Positions 11,536-22,826 of a DNA stretch of 58,000 nt are shown one piece after another. Source of the stretch: Cryptomeria japonica (lineage: Eukaryota > Streptophyta > Pinopsida > Cupressales > Cupressaceae); the NCBI RefSeq assembly GCF_030272615.1, contig NC_081408.1, forward strand, positions 402,659,889 to 402,717,888. Direction: 5' to 3'. The translations under genes and the position numbers were made by a program. The notes beneath the pieces were generated by a model. The model saw only the letters and a program-made list of their open reading frames with translations, searched no databases and was not told the DNA's origin. The first letter of the stretch is position 1. Each line of letters begins with the position of its first letter.

Positions 11536-12400
11536 CATAGCATTATGTCTCAATTAATCCAAAGGAATGTGTTAAATCTTCCCCAAATCAAACCAATTGA
11601 TCCATCTAAGACAACTTCACCTTACTTTGATGCTAAATCTTTTTGTCAATATCATCGTCACCCTAGGCATGATACCAAGAAGTGTTTTTCATTGAGAAGC
11701 AAGATTAAAGAATTGATTGATAACAATACTATATCCGTGGAAGGTGTGAATGATAAAGGAAAAAAATTTGTAGCTCCTCCTAATCAGAACCTTCAAATTT
11801 TCACTGATCCTTTAACATCACATTCCACTAATGTGAGTGAGACTGGTCATCTTACTTTCTCTCCCAATGATGTTGGCCTTGAAACTAATAATGTGGTGAA
11901 CCTTGTAGATCAACAACAACCTCCTAAGGATTTATGTATAACATTTGATCCTAGTGAGACCATTAAGGCAACTGATGGCCCATTATACATAAGTGTGAAA
12001 ATCAAAGGTATACCCTCTAGAGGAGTGCTTATTGATCCTGCTTGCATGGTTAATGTGATAACTAAAGAATTTCTTCACTTTGCAATTGCATCAAGTGATA
12101 TATGATGATACTGATGTGATAGTTAAAGTTTTTGATGGCTTCTCTTGTCTTGTTATTGGGTCTATAACACTTCCTATTGACGTTGGCACTAAATGCTTAG
12201 ATGTTCAATTTGCTATCATTCCTACACCTGATCAATTTCGTGTGAAGTTGGGATATCCTTGGCTCTCTTCCATGAAAACAATCACTTCTACTATTCACAA
12301 GTGTTTGAAATTTCCTCATAATGATGAAATCATAACTATTAATCATAGCATATTTCAACCTACAATGAGGCATGGAGATGTTTGTTTTGATTGCTTTTGA
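11461..12400 (+). pseudogene. gag C-terminus and aspartic protease (element A), broken
   Basis: The first frame (11461-12105) holds a CxxH-type segment, FCQYHRHPRHDTKKCFSLR, which resembles the zinc-knuckle-like motif of Tat/Athila-type Gag. It is followed by an I..LID block. Further on, GVLIDPACMVNVI corresponds to the aspartic-protease active site, normally D-[TSG]-G-[AS]-S. Here the expected Asp is kept but Gly-Ala/Ser is replaced by PAC, so the product would be inactive. The next frame (12080-12400) continues with a typical post-protease block ending KLGYPWLSSMK...KCLKFP. Such blocks normally lead into RT. Here no RT follows. Confidence 0.7.
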
Positions 12401-12472
12401 TCTGAACAATTCAAGCCTCTTCAACCTAGAAGTGCTGCTCTCTTTAGATCATATCAAAACAAGAAAAATGAA

Positions 12473-13130
12473 ATGATTTTATCATTGAGTAAACCTAGAA
12501 ATCCAACACTTAGCATTCCTCTTGATGATCATATACCCCTTCTTCGGGATAAGTTTATTCTTCCTCCTAAGGAAAGAGTAATCTTCTTCCAAAAGGAGCA
12601 CCTATTCCTTCTCCTAAAAACAAGAGTATCCTTTCTCCTAAGAAATGAGATATTCTCCTTCCTAAAAAAGAATCTATTCATTCTCCTATTGATGAGTCCA
12701 TTCTTCCTCCCAAAGGTAGAAAAAAATTTCCTCCTAAACATCAAACTATTCCTCCTAAGGTTATACCTATCCCTCCTCCTCATGATGAACCCAGTCTCCT
12801 TCCTACACCTCCCATTCCTCCTTTATATGGTGTGGTCCCTCCTCCTTCATCTTATAGAGAGAAGCAACTGGCTCTCCTATTGTCCAACCTAAAAGACCTT
12901 AGCCCCTTCATCCTTCCCTAAAAGAAGAGATGAATCCTATACCTAATCAGCCTAACCCTCCTCGACCTTTAGCCAAAACTAGAAGAAACCATTGTGTGAG
13001 AGAACGCCGATGGAGACATCATGCTAGATCTCGTGAAGTTTCTTCCCAAACCATTTCTTCTCCTAAAACACCAACAATTGACATGATTCCATTTTCTCCT
13101 AAAGAATATGTTCAACCTGATTCTCCATGA
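12473..13130 (+). pseudogene. Pro/Lys-rich linker region (element A), broken
   Basis: In one frame from about 12540 the sequence reads as imperfect repeats of [IS]-[LH]-[LS]-P-[PK]-K, such as LLPKGAP, IPSPKNKS and ILPPKGRKK, then a run of IPP and PPPHDE. In other frames the same DNA gives Phe/Leu-rich artefacts. It sits where RT would be in an autonomous relative and has no catalytic motif. A second open stretch at 12930-13130 is Pro/Arg-rich. This is probably a low-complexity tail of the gag-pro product or the scar of a pol deletion. Confidence 0.45.
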
Positions 13131-13136
13131 CGCAAA

Positions 13137-13490
13137 ATGCTTAACACAAATGATGGTTCAAGTTCTATTCCTATTAGAGGTCCTATTCTTATTAATCTTG
13201 ATGAAGAAATAGGTGAGAATATTCTTAATAATGAAAATGTTGATCCTAATATTTTTGATGATGAATATGAATATGTTGATGTTGATAATGACTTATCTGA
13301 AAAAAATAATTTAAAAGCATTAATCCTAGCTCCTAGTAACGAACAAAGTGACTCAACACTAGAGCATGGTCCTTGTTTGGAACTAGTGATAGCTCCATCT
13401 AATATTCTTGATGTGGCTCCTCTTGCATGTTGTTCACCTTCCCAAAAAAATGATCAGCAAGATCGAAGGCAGGATGACGTGCTTGATTAG
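13137..13490 (+). pseudogene. acidic ORF of unknown function (element A)
   Basis: An open frame of 117 codons, rich in Asp, Glu and Asn (NENVDPN, DDEYEYVDVDND), with no recognised domain. It starts ATGCTTAACACAAATGATGG after a TGA that ends the Pro-rich frame in a neighbouring frame. It may be the C-terminal part of the element A product or a separate accessory protein. Downstream DNA to 14229 looks non-coding. It includes a segment from 13577 (TCTACTTGAGGACGATGCAAAGC) that is shared with fragment C. Confidence 0.4.
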
Positions 13491-14229
13491 CTTAATTAGC
13501 ACCATAGACTCTCTCCATCTCTCTTCTCTTGCTTATTTGTGTCATTCTTCTATTTGTTCTCCTTATGCTTCTATTTTTTGTCTCTAGTGTTTTCTACTTG
13601 AGGACGATGCAAAGCGTTGAGATCTCTTTTGGTTTCTCCCTAGTTGACTCAAAAGACACATGTGTTCCCTTCTTCCATGGTGGTTTCCTCTCTTTGGGGA
13701 ATGAAGATGATTCTATGCATATACATATACATGATATACATGAGTTATCATAAAAAGCATATTGACTCCAAACTTAGGTGAAACCACCTCATTTTTTGTG
13801 CTTTGAGTTCATTATCCTTTGATTTATCCTCTCTTGGGGGCTAAATTATTGTGATAACATACTTGTCTTCTTTGGGTGTATCCTACCTTAAAGCAATTGC
13901 TCCCGATAAGTACGCAATCGCTTTAATGAGGGGGCATACACTCCACTCATGATTCTCTCTTTTTATACTTAAAGTTACTTAGAAAACTTTGCCTTGTGAT
14001 TTATAGCATCTTCTTTTCATGACTCATAGTAAGAGAACCTTACTAGTTGTAGTCATGGTTCTCTTTTTCTTTTTCCTCACGATCTTCCCTTTTGCCTTAT
14101 CAGTGAAGTTGTAAGATCCTAAAGTCCACTGGAGGCTTGGTGAATCTTGCCTCCTTGATGTGGTGAAAGTCTTTCAATCTGAATTCCTTGTACTTTACCG
14201 ACAGTATTTGTATAAGCTCATACTCCTGC

Positions 14230-14248
14230 TAAAGTGGGGGATAAATGT
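14230..14248 (+). other. polypurine tract, element A
   Basis: CTAAAGTGGGGGATAAA lies immediately before the 3' LTR start TGTAACA. The minus strand of fragment C has CTAAAGTGGGGGCTAAA before TGTAGTG, so the tract is conserved. It primes plus-strand DNA synthesis. Confidence 0.75.
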
Positions 14249-15254
14249 AACATCCTAAAATTTCACTCCTTGCAAACTTTGATTGCATTTGGGCCTTCAC
14301 CTTAGTGTTTGCACCCCTCGACCTGATTGGAGAATTGAATATGCTCAAAGAAGACAAAACCTACATTTTTCTCAGTTGTGCACTCAAAAGCCACCTTGGT
14401 CCTACCCCAAAATAGGGCAGGACAAGGGCATGGTGCCCTAGGATCCACTAGGACCAGGGCATGGCGCCCTTGGATTCCCTAAAGTGGACCTATCTTGGGG
14501 TTCCTCCCTTTGGCCTATCTCAAAATGGAGCGAAAAAATTCCCCCTATGTCAGCTCAAGTCAAAAAATCAATCAATTAAACCTACTGGCAAGTATATAAG
14601 AGGAATTTCCTCTCTCATTTGAACACCTATCCATGAGACCACACATTCCATCAATCCATTACATTAATCGTTCAAGCATTCAATAGCAATTGAGCATTTT
14701 CAGTCTTCCTTCAAGCTTTGGAGCAGCAATAGAGTCAAGATTTCAAGAATTGAAGAGGAGATCATCATTCTATTTCATGAAATTTTAATTCCATGTGGAG
14801 GCAAGCAAAAATTCACAAGGAGGTATAAGCATTTCATTTTCAAGCAATTCAGCATCCCCTCAAAGAGGAGGATTTCTACTTTCAATCATTTCATTTACAT
14901 TATTTCAACCACTTAGTTAATTCCAAAACGGGGGTTTGACCTTAAGGAAAACCCATATTTCCAACACATTTCCCTTTCTTTCTATGTGCAGGAAATAGGT
15001 GTGCAGTTGTACTTTTGGAATTAAGCTTTATTTGCAGAGATGGAAAAACCATTTTCGACGCGCGAAAATTTCGAAGGACCAAGTGGAGGGCGCCCCTATC
15101 TGGACACATGGTCCGTGCAACTTTTTCTCAATTTCACAGAGCAGCTCTGAATCATCTCAAACTTCTCAGATCCAAGTGCACGACTGAATCTCAAACCTGT
15201 AGCTCACTATTTTCACACACTTTGTCTTCACTTTCAATACTTTTTCTTAATCCA
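14249..15254 (+). repeat. element A 3' LTR
   Basis: Begins TGTAACATCC after the polypurine tract and ends TTAATCCA. It aligns over its full length with the 5' LTR and carries the same TATATAA box (14593-14599) and polypyrimidine-CAG motif (ending 14991). Confidence 0.8.
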
Positions 15255-17028
15255 ATAAATCAACTTATAAAAGAGGGTCAATTGCATTCCAATCACAACC
15301 AATCTACTTAGTATCCAGTCCTTGCATCCTTTGGGATTGGATCTAGTAGATTCATCCCCCTCTTTTAAATGTAAAGTTTTCCCCAAGTGAAAATTAAGCT
15401 TAGTAAATTCCACACTTCCAAGTGGAGAGTTGGCCATGCCTCCAATTTTCCACTTTACAGATACTTACTTTCTATTGATTGGCTAATGGTTGGTTGTTGT
15501 TAGTCTGTGTTGTATCTTTGTGCAGTATTATGATTAGTTGGTTCTGGATCCTTGCAAAATCCATTTGTACAGGGTTTAGGGTCCCTTCAAAACTTGTTTT
15601 ACTCCTAATAAAAAATATTAGTAATGATTAATAAGTAAAAATTAGGTAGAAAGTAAGTTATGTTTATGTCATTGTAAGACGTCAATATTTCAATAGTTAA
15701 ATTTCAAAGTTGTTTTAGTAAGAGGTTTAATTATTGTAAAACGATGTTATTCTATTGTTAAACCATAGAGTTGATTTTGTTAAGATTCTATATGTTTGAA
15801 ATTTTTATACTCTGTAATTTAAAGGGGTTCACACAAATCTTTTTAAATATCTCTATCCACTCAAAAATTCAAAAAAGAAGAATCCACACTACATTATTAG
15901 TTTACATTTGTTCTCATTGTTGTAAATCCAATATTGTAAACTTTATTAAATCCTTGGAAAAATTACTATTATGTATCATATGAAGGTTTGTGTATAGAGT
16001 TGTATATGTTCATGTCATAAATGATACCAATATGAGGAAAGTTATAATTCAGCTTATTGTCATATTTGTAAAAATAAATTATCTATGATTTACTATAATA
16101 AATAATTATTCATACAAAATCCAATGTGTTTTGAGATATACCCAATAAAGCATAAAGTGTAGGATTTGTCTATCTCTTTTTTATTAGCCTAACCTCTCAT
16201 TAATATTGATCATAGGGATTTGCAACTCCTTAGAGAAAAATGAAAGTAGGTTGGAGAACCAACAAGCCATAAATATGATATGACAGACACATATACTTAT
16301 ATAGGGAAAAATGATTGCCAAAATTTATGTTTACATGTCATGGGAAAGGGCTAAAGCCTATTCAGTAATACATCCATTTGATATAATTAAATTTTCTTCT
16401 TAATTCAAATATATATGATGGGATGTGTTAGGTAGTGGGAATTGATGGAACCCCTACCATATCAAAAGGAGAATCATTTTTTTCTTGTCACATTCAAAGA
16501 ATGTATTTGAACATCCTATTCGATTATTCCATTTATTTGATGAAGAAACTAGAAGAAGGGCTTAAGAGTTTCAATAAGTGAGGAGGAGATAAGTCATCCA
16601 AATGGTATTCTTTGTTGTGCAATATATATTTGTATACTTTACTACTCATTGGGATTCTAGGTTAAATGTGCAACTATATAAAAATGAGTCAAGGAAACAA
16701 GTTTGTGAGCTAGTATAAATTTGGACTCCCAATTTGAACAAATACAACACTAGGAATCACCTATTTATTTTTTAAGATTATTTTGTGATCACTATTTTGA
16801 ACAAGCTAAGTTTTAATAGGCCTAAACTCCCCAAAAAAATTATGAATTTATGAGACCTTTAGACTAACAACCAAACAATGATGCAATATTTAATTAGGGA
16901 AACTATTTTAATGAGGGTTGTGTAGTTCCTAAGATATTTAGATCCATATATATACCCCACAAATTGCCATACAAATATCATATAATATTTCATATCTAGA
17001 AGCTATATGGAAGATGAGTAAAGCTATT
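15255..17028. other. AT-rich spacer
   Basis: No gene supported. Short open frames (for example 70 codons at 15771-15983) lack motifs. Part may belong to old, unrecognisable elements. Confidence 0.45.
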
Positions 17029-18045
17029 TGTATACACATAAAAATTGGCTATGAGAAATTAAATAAATATTTTATATTTATTTAATAATTATTCTTCTAT
17101 TAAATAGTTAATTTGAAAAGATTAATTTATTTAATTCATTTCATGTCTTTCTATTAATTAATTTAATTTAAATATTTTATTAATTAATTCATCTATCATA
17201 TTCCTCTAATTAATTAAATATCTAATATTTGATTATTCTTCTAATCAGTTAATTGAATATCTAAATATTTAATTATTTCCTTCAATCATTTAAATATCTA
17301 ATATCTAATGATTATTCTTCTATCCTATAGTCTCAAATATTAAATAATTCTAAATTATTTCATCCCTTATCCAACTCACCTTCTATCTCCACTTCATCTT
17401 CCCTTTGCCAACTCATCCATCATGTGGCTAAGGAAATTAATATTTCTTAAATATTAATTCATCATTTATCTTCAACCTCCAAATTTAATGAAATATTATG
17501 TACATACAGATATTTCATAACCTCCTTCTAAATTCTCTCCAACATCCCTACATCTTAGGAAGGACTTGAGTCCATTTGTCCTCTCATGCCTAAATTTTCT
17601 CCAACCATCCCTAGATTCCCTCAGTCAGCAACCCAGTCAAGGTGAGATGAGTGACACTTGTCTTCTCCTTCCCCCTTTCTCTCAACCTTCACCTTTTCTC
17701 AGAGCCATCCAAATCTGCAGATTTGATCATGACCGTTGATCTAGGCCACATCATCTTATCCTCTCAAGGTCTATAAAATCAAGAGTTTGAGTTGAGAGAG
17801 AGTTAGTCTTCAAGTGAGTTTTCAAAGCTAATCATTTGTAAAACTTATGCATGTGTGAGTTTTCAATCTTGAAGCAAATAGCAATTATCATTTAGCATAA
17901 TCATTTAGCATAGTCATTTAGCATTGCATATCATAGTATCAGTTAACTATCAGTTATCAGTCCATTCTTCATATGCTATCTTGGAAGCTATCAGTGCTTG
18001 TTTGAGAGCACACCATCTGCAACTAGGAACAGTGGAGTTAGGACA
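17029..18045 (+). mobile_element. LTR of family L, left part (split by an insertion)
   Basis: Starts TGTATACACATAAAA, almost identical to the bounded LTR at 26506. A TATTTAATTAATT-rich stretch follows, then TATAAAA at 17772-17778 and GAGAGCACACCATC near 18006, which has a counterpart near 27370. At 18041-18045 it is interrupted by a solo LTR with TSD GGACA. The continuation resumes at 19576 and may end near 19738 (GACACA, then CTATC against CTATT on the left, 4 of 5 matching). Confidence 0.55.
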
Positions 18046-19570
18046 TGTTAAGTTCTAATACTAAATGTAAAGTTCTGATGCCAATAGCTAACAAGATGAG
18101 AGGCGGGGGGTGAATCATACAAACTTAATCTTCCATAAAATCAACAAATTCAACCTTGGTAACTTATACTTCAGCAATATAACCAAAAACTGCTAAACAT
18201 GCTAACTCATAAACACATAATCATCATAACACATATAACACCATATTTAATGTGGAAACCCAAATAGGGAAAAACCACTGTGGGATTTCGGACCCACTAA
18301 GAAATATACTCTTCTAGAGTATGCTCGGTTAAAAGCAAATCCTGTTAAAGATTACAAACACATTGCTAGATGTGACCCGGTTAAGGGATTTCCCTTAGAT
18401 CTGTTAGGATCTTCACTTTGTTAGAAGTGACCTTGTCAAAGGATTTCAAACACTCATGTAGAATGTTACCTTGCTAGAGGATTTACAAATAAGACTGTTA
18501 AGTCTACTCAGTTAAGAGATTTTCTGTCACTTTACCAAATAACAGTAATAAAAATATATCTGCAACTTCACATCTAAAATTCTAAAGCAGATTCTTATTT
18601 GCTCAAAACAATCTTGTCATAGGAATTATCTTGTCCCTCTGTTGGGCTCCCTACTTTGTTAATCAAACAGGTCTTCAAGCTTTTGTGCTCAGTAATCACT
18701 ATGTAGCATCCCTGTGCTTACACTTGCCCACCTACATTGTTTATCAACAATTCCTTATTTATAAACAATTTGCTAACCACTTAATCTCCTTGATCATATT
18801 TCCCATGATCAATCTTGGCCATCAGATCATCAATCTTGACCAGGTTCAATGTATCCTTCTATCTGAAAATGTTTTACCTCACCTTGGAACTTGCATTCCT
18901 TCCTAGGAACTTGTGCTAGGTTATTGCGGTTCAATCTGTGTTGTAGATCTTCCTCTTGATTTTCCATTGCCATAGATCCTTAACAAACTTCATGTGTGGC
19001 ATACCAATCATCTATTCATCTCCAGCTCGTCAGCATCCTTCATTAAATAATGCTTTTGTCCATCCAATGTGATCTATCATAACTCAATTGTTACTCGGTA
19101 AATACTAAACTTCACTCATTAGACAAATCTACCTTCTTTAACCGATATCGATAACCTTAGGGTCTACTGACTAGGTTCCTTAGGGTTTACTGACTAGGTT
19201 CTTTGCTTGGTGACATAGTATAGTATTAACCTTACAATCAACAACATATGTAGGATATCAAAACAATAAAAACAACATGATCTCATCATTGTCTAACTTG
19301 GTAATAGTTGCCCATTGAATAACTTATTATTCCCCTTCATTATCACATTCTTTCTGTGTCACTTACCGACATCTTAATTCTCGTCAATACATACTTCTCA
19401 AGATATGGCAACCTCATACTGAATCAGAAAGTCAATTTCTTGACATCAATGACAAAATAATATTATAAAGACAGTAATCATCCTTCTTCAATTATATCAA
19501 TAATCTCCAACAACCTTCTCAATATCCTTATTGAAATGCCAACAATCTCCTTTCTATTGTAATGCCAACA
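18046..19570 (-). mobile_element. solo LTR, Copia type, minus strand, nested
   Basis: Flanked by the identical duplication GGACA (18041-18045 and 19571-19575). Read on the minus strand it starts TGTTGGCATTACAATAG and ends GAACTTAACA, 1525 bp. It contains ATTTTGTCATTGATGTCAAG near its start, the GTGGTTTTTCCC...GGGTTTCCAC block near its end (forward 18249-18285), a C-rich GATTCACCCCCCG tract, and a minus-strand TATAAATAAGG (18753-18763). These features group it with the LTRs of element D and the solo LTR at 4339. The insertion is younger than the family-L LTR it interrupts. Confidence 0.85.
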
Positions 19571-19575
19571 GGACA

Positions 19576-19738
19576 CAATGAGACATAAATCATGAAGGTA
19601 ATGATAGTATTTTTATTTTATATGTATTTCATGTAGTTTCATTGGTTGAATTTGGATTTCCTGTAGCATTTCCATTGGTATTTTGTGAAACTAACTTGTT
19701 GCAGGTGGCATTCTAAGGATGAAATTCAAGTCGACACA
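19576..19738 (+). mobile_element. probable right part of the split family-L LTR
   Basis: Follows the right GGACA copy and is rich in TTTCATGTAG, comparable in style to the U5 region of the 26506-27545 LTR. The end is tentative: CGACACA at about 19738 is followed by CTATC, one mismatch from CTATT left of 17029. Confidence 0.3.
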
Positions 19739-22679
19739 CTATCTATAATCATTTCAAGAAACATAAAGGGAAGAGTATCATTCCCTCTCATTCTGAAGTT
19801 GAAGATTTCACTATCTTGAAGGTTATTGAAGTCTATAAAATATTACTTGAAATACCTTGATGGATTCAAATAGCATTTGACATTGGGATAAATTATGATC
19901 TTGAAGAATTCGTCAATAATAAGAAGTAGAAGGTTACACTTACTAGACACGAGAATACATTTGATAAATTTAGTACCTCGTTAAGAGGGACAAAGATAAT
20001 AAAGATAAAATAGAAATAAGGACTAGGTGGTTTAGAATAAAAAATTCTAAAAGAAAATATAAAGAAGTTGATTTAGTAATTTAAAGGGTTTTTTTGTAGA
20101 ATTTAAAAATCGTATTAATGGAACAAACACCACTTTGAATAATTGGTTGATTTATGTAATGTATATCCTAAGGTTTCAACAAGATAGACCTTTTTTTTAC
20201 CTTGCCCCAACCTTAGGAAATAGAGTAACTCAACCAAGTAGGGTTGAGATAACCTATGTAACCAATCTAGAGTTAGAAAAAAACAAGGATAAAGAGGTGT
20301 TGGTTGAAGGATATTTTGGATTATAATAAGAATAAATATCATTTAAATATCCTCAAACTCCCTTAGCCTTTCTTAGATTTGAGTGGAATATCAATGAGTT
20401 TGATCTAGAAAAATAAAATCACTTGAGCATTCATTAAGAACTAAAGCCACCACCACTGATGCTACTATATTACTAGGTGAACTAATGGGTGAAGAATCAA
20501 TGTAGGATGTTAGAACAAAATCAAGTGAGAATTTTGTGATCAATTATTGGTTCAATAAAACTAAATAATTTTAAATATTTGTTATAAGAATAGAAGGATT
20601 TCCCCAAAAGTTTAGAATAGCGTTGGGTTTTAACCTTGATATAGAGGAAGGGTACTCAACATTCAATGTGGGTATTGACCATATTAGTCTAGAGCAAGTG
20701 ATAAACTTTTCAAAGGAAAGTGGATGCTTATTATTTTTTGGTTTAAATATAACATTAGTCTTAGCCTTTGACAGCTATAAGGAGGAATGTAGGAAGTAGA
20801 TATGTCTTCCAGGTTGTTGAGAATGTAATAAATTTTTACTTGGGATCTAAATTTACTTAGAGGAGAATGCATTGGCATTATGTTTAATCTCCCTTGAGCA
20901 TAAAAATCACTAATTATATAGTCTTCCTAGTGATTGATAGGAATTTGATAGCGAAAAGCATATTGCAAATCCTTTCACCTAATATTATAGTTCTAAGTGT
21001 GCATATTGCTTCATTCACTGAAGCGATAACAAAAGTTGCAAAGTGAGTATGATGCTCTCCTTCAAAATGTCATTAGAATAAATCATGGATTGAAGAAGGT
21101 GGAGACTAAATTAGAGGATTATATGTAGAAAATTGCATTAGCATCAATCAACTCGCCAACTACGATAATCTATGAAGAAAAAACCCCTTAGGGTGATCAA
21201 AAAGGGTAGAGGAGTGAATTGAAAACCTGAAAGATGTGATGAAACACTTGATTCTTGAGGCCAATAAAGATATCAATGAACTCGTTTGATGAATTCTTAA
21301 AGCAAGAATTGAAAATTTGAGAAGGATGATGGAAAAATAATAGGAATGTCAAAGAAATTTAAGAAGCACCAACTAGCACATGAAAGAGGTTAACCAAAGC
21401 TAAAGAAGCTTAATATAAAGTGGATTAATAGGGTTGATGTTATGGGGATCATCAATAAAAACACTAAATTGAACCTTGATAGTTTGAAGTGGATTAATAT
21501 CAATTTAAGACTACACATAATTAGTGAAGTCTCGCCCATCATCTAAAATTTTTAGATGTTATTGATGGGACATGAAGAATAATTCCCCCCTAATGGTAAT
21601 TCTAGAAAAATAAAGACCTTGAAAGGTGATTTTGAAAAATTCATTCTTTGTGGCTAAACGTTATCCTTCAAGGTGAAAAAATAGATCCTATATTGGTTAG
21701 TTGTGAAGTGGATAATCCTATTGCATTGGAAAGTAGAAAGGAAAACTTTATCAAATGGGTGAATATAGTGTTGGATTCTAGGTATACAATAAATATTAAT
21801 AAAATCAATACTAACTTGGATATTGTGTTGCCATATGATAATAATTTGAGGACTAGACCAAAAGGTATGTGAAGAAATACTAGATAAATATTTGTGCTAT
21901 CCTTTTTTACCTAAATGTTTTGCCCATATATTGTGGAGCATGCCAACATGTTAATTTCAAGAAGGCCAAGATCATGTATTAATGACATTTGCAAGTCGAT
22001 TTACATTGTCTCTTACTTTGTCCTTGTATTTGTTTGTAAAATATATCAACCTTATTTAAGTTATCTGCATACTTATTAGTATGCTAGTGATGCTAAATTA
22101 GGTTCATGCATGTGTCATTGATATTAATCTAAAGAGCATGAACCCTCTAAAATATATTTTATTGTGAAAACATTATCATAATTATGAAATTTATAGGATT
22201 AATAGGGAATACAACATGAGTCCTATAGTGCTAAAAGAAGAAGAAATTTAACACTTTCACATGTGTTGGTCTTATCCACCCTTGGTAATTTATATCTCTT
22301 TGTATTTCAGTTGTTGTAAAGATTGAATTTACATGGATTCTTTGACATATTGAAGTAAATTATGATCTAGGTCATGGTATAAAATAACAAAAAATTACAA
22401 CATAGACAACAACAAAAAATATGATGAAAATTTGAAAATATCTACAGAATCAAGTACACACAATGTGAAACCATGAGTTAGGCTTTTGTAGGACACATTA
22501 AAGCATCTATAAAAGAGGAGACAATTAAACCTTCTAGATTATTAGAGAAGATATAAACCTCTATAATAGAAATAAAATAAAGACAAATTGTAACCCATAT
22601 AATAAAAATAAAAAAACAAATTGGAATCCCTTGTAGAAGTAATCAAACAAGAATTTTTAAGTCTTTGTGCTTGAAAATA
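19739..22679 (+). pseudogene. decayed coding-like region of unknown type
   Basis: Several plus-strand stretches look like remnants of one protein. About 19755-19860 reads YNHFKKHKGKS...SEVEDFTILKVIE. The stretch 20135-20326 contains YLAPTLGNRVTQPSRVEITY. About 20590-20790 reads FPQKFRIALGF...GIDHISLEQVINFSKESG. The stretch 21648-21872 is a 74-codon frame. Stops and frame changes separate them. The charged, non-repetitive composition argues against chance AT-rich frames, but I recognise no family. It may be an old retroelement ORF or a dead host gene. The last part (about 21900-22679) is AT-rich with no signal. Confidence 0.3.
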
Positions 22680-22696
22680 AAAATGAAATCAACATG
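22680..22696 (+). repeat. left 17-bp target-site duplication of the LINE
   Basis: AAAATGAAATCAACATG, identical to 32167-32183. It is preceded by GAAAAT, giving the A-rich context typical of L1 endonuclease targets. Confidence 0.9.
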
Positions 22697-22826
22697 TGTT
22701 AAAAACAATTAATAAAATTGTTTTTTAATAAATGTTAAATTAAATCATTAATATATAATATAAATTTTTTCCCCTTTTTTAAATAATTTTAAAATAACAT
22801 TATTAAAACAATTTATAAAATTAACA

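Larger units (their letters stand above)
7823..15254 (+). mobile_element. element A: Gypsy-like LTR element with gag-pro only
   Basis: Two alignable direct repeats of 1006 bp (7823-8828 and 14249-15254) enclose a 5.4-kb interior. The interior holds a repetitive leader, a broken gag, a CCHC-like segment, an aspartic-protease-like segment, a Pro/Lys-rich stretch and an acidic stretch. A polypurine tract (14230-14248) directly precedes the 3' LTR. I find no RT, RNase H or integrase between protease and PPT, so the element looks non-autonomous. The 5' LTR now begins TATAATG where the 3' LTR has TGTAACA, consistent with mutation of the terminal TG. No TSD was recognised. The LTRs differ by many substitutions, so A is clearly older than element D. 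Confidence 0.8.

Noticed and set aside
12529-12783. Minus-strand Arg/Phe-rich open frame of 84 codons
   Set aside because: It is the complement of the Pro/Lys-rich repeat of element A, with no support of its own.
7818-15259. Target-site duplication for element A
   Set aside because: Left flank GATGC and right flank ATAAA do not match at the best LTR boundaries. I did not force a duplication.
18046-19570. A PPT-LTR-PBS arrangement suggesting integration of a one-LTR circle (AAAGGAGAT before TGTTGGCATTTC and TGGCATCAGAAC after the C-rich tract on the minus strand)
   Set aside because: The outer TG...CA ends and the identical GGACA duplications place those words inside the LTR, so an ordinary solo LTR explains everything.
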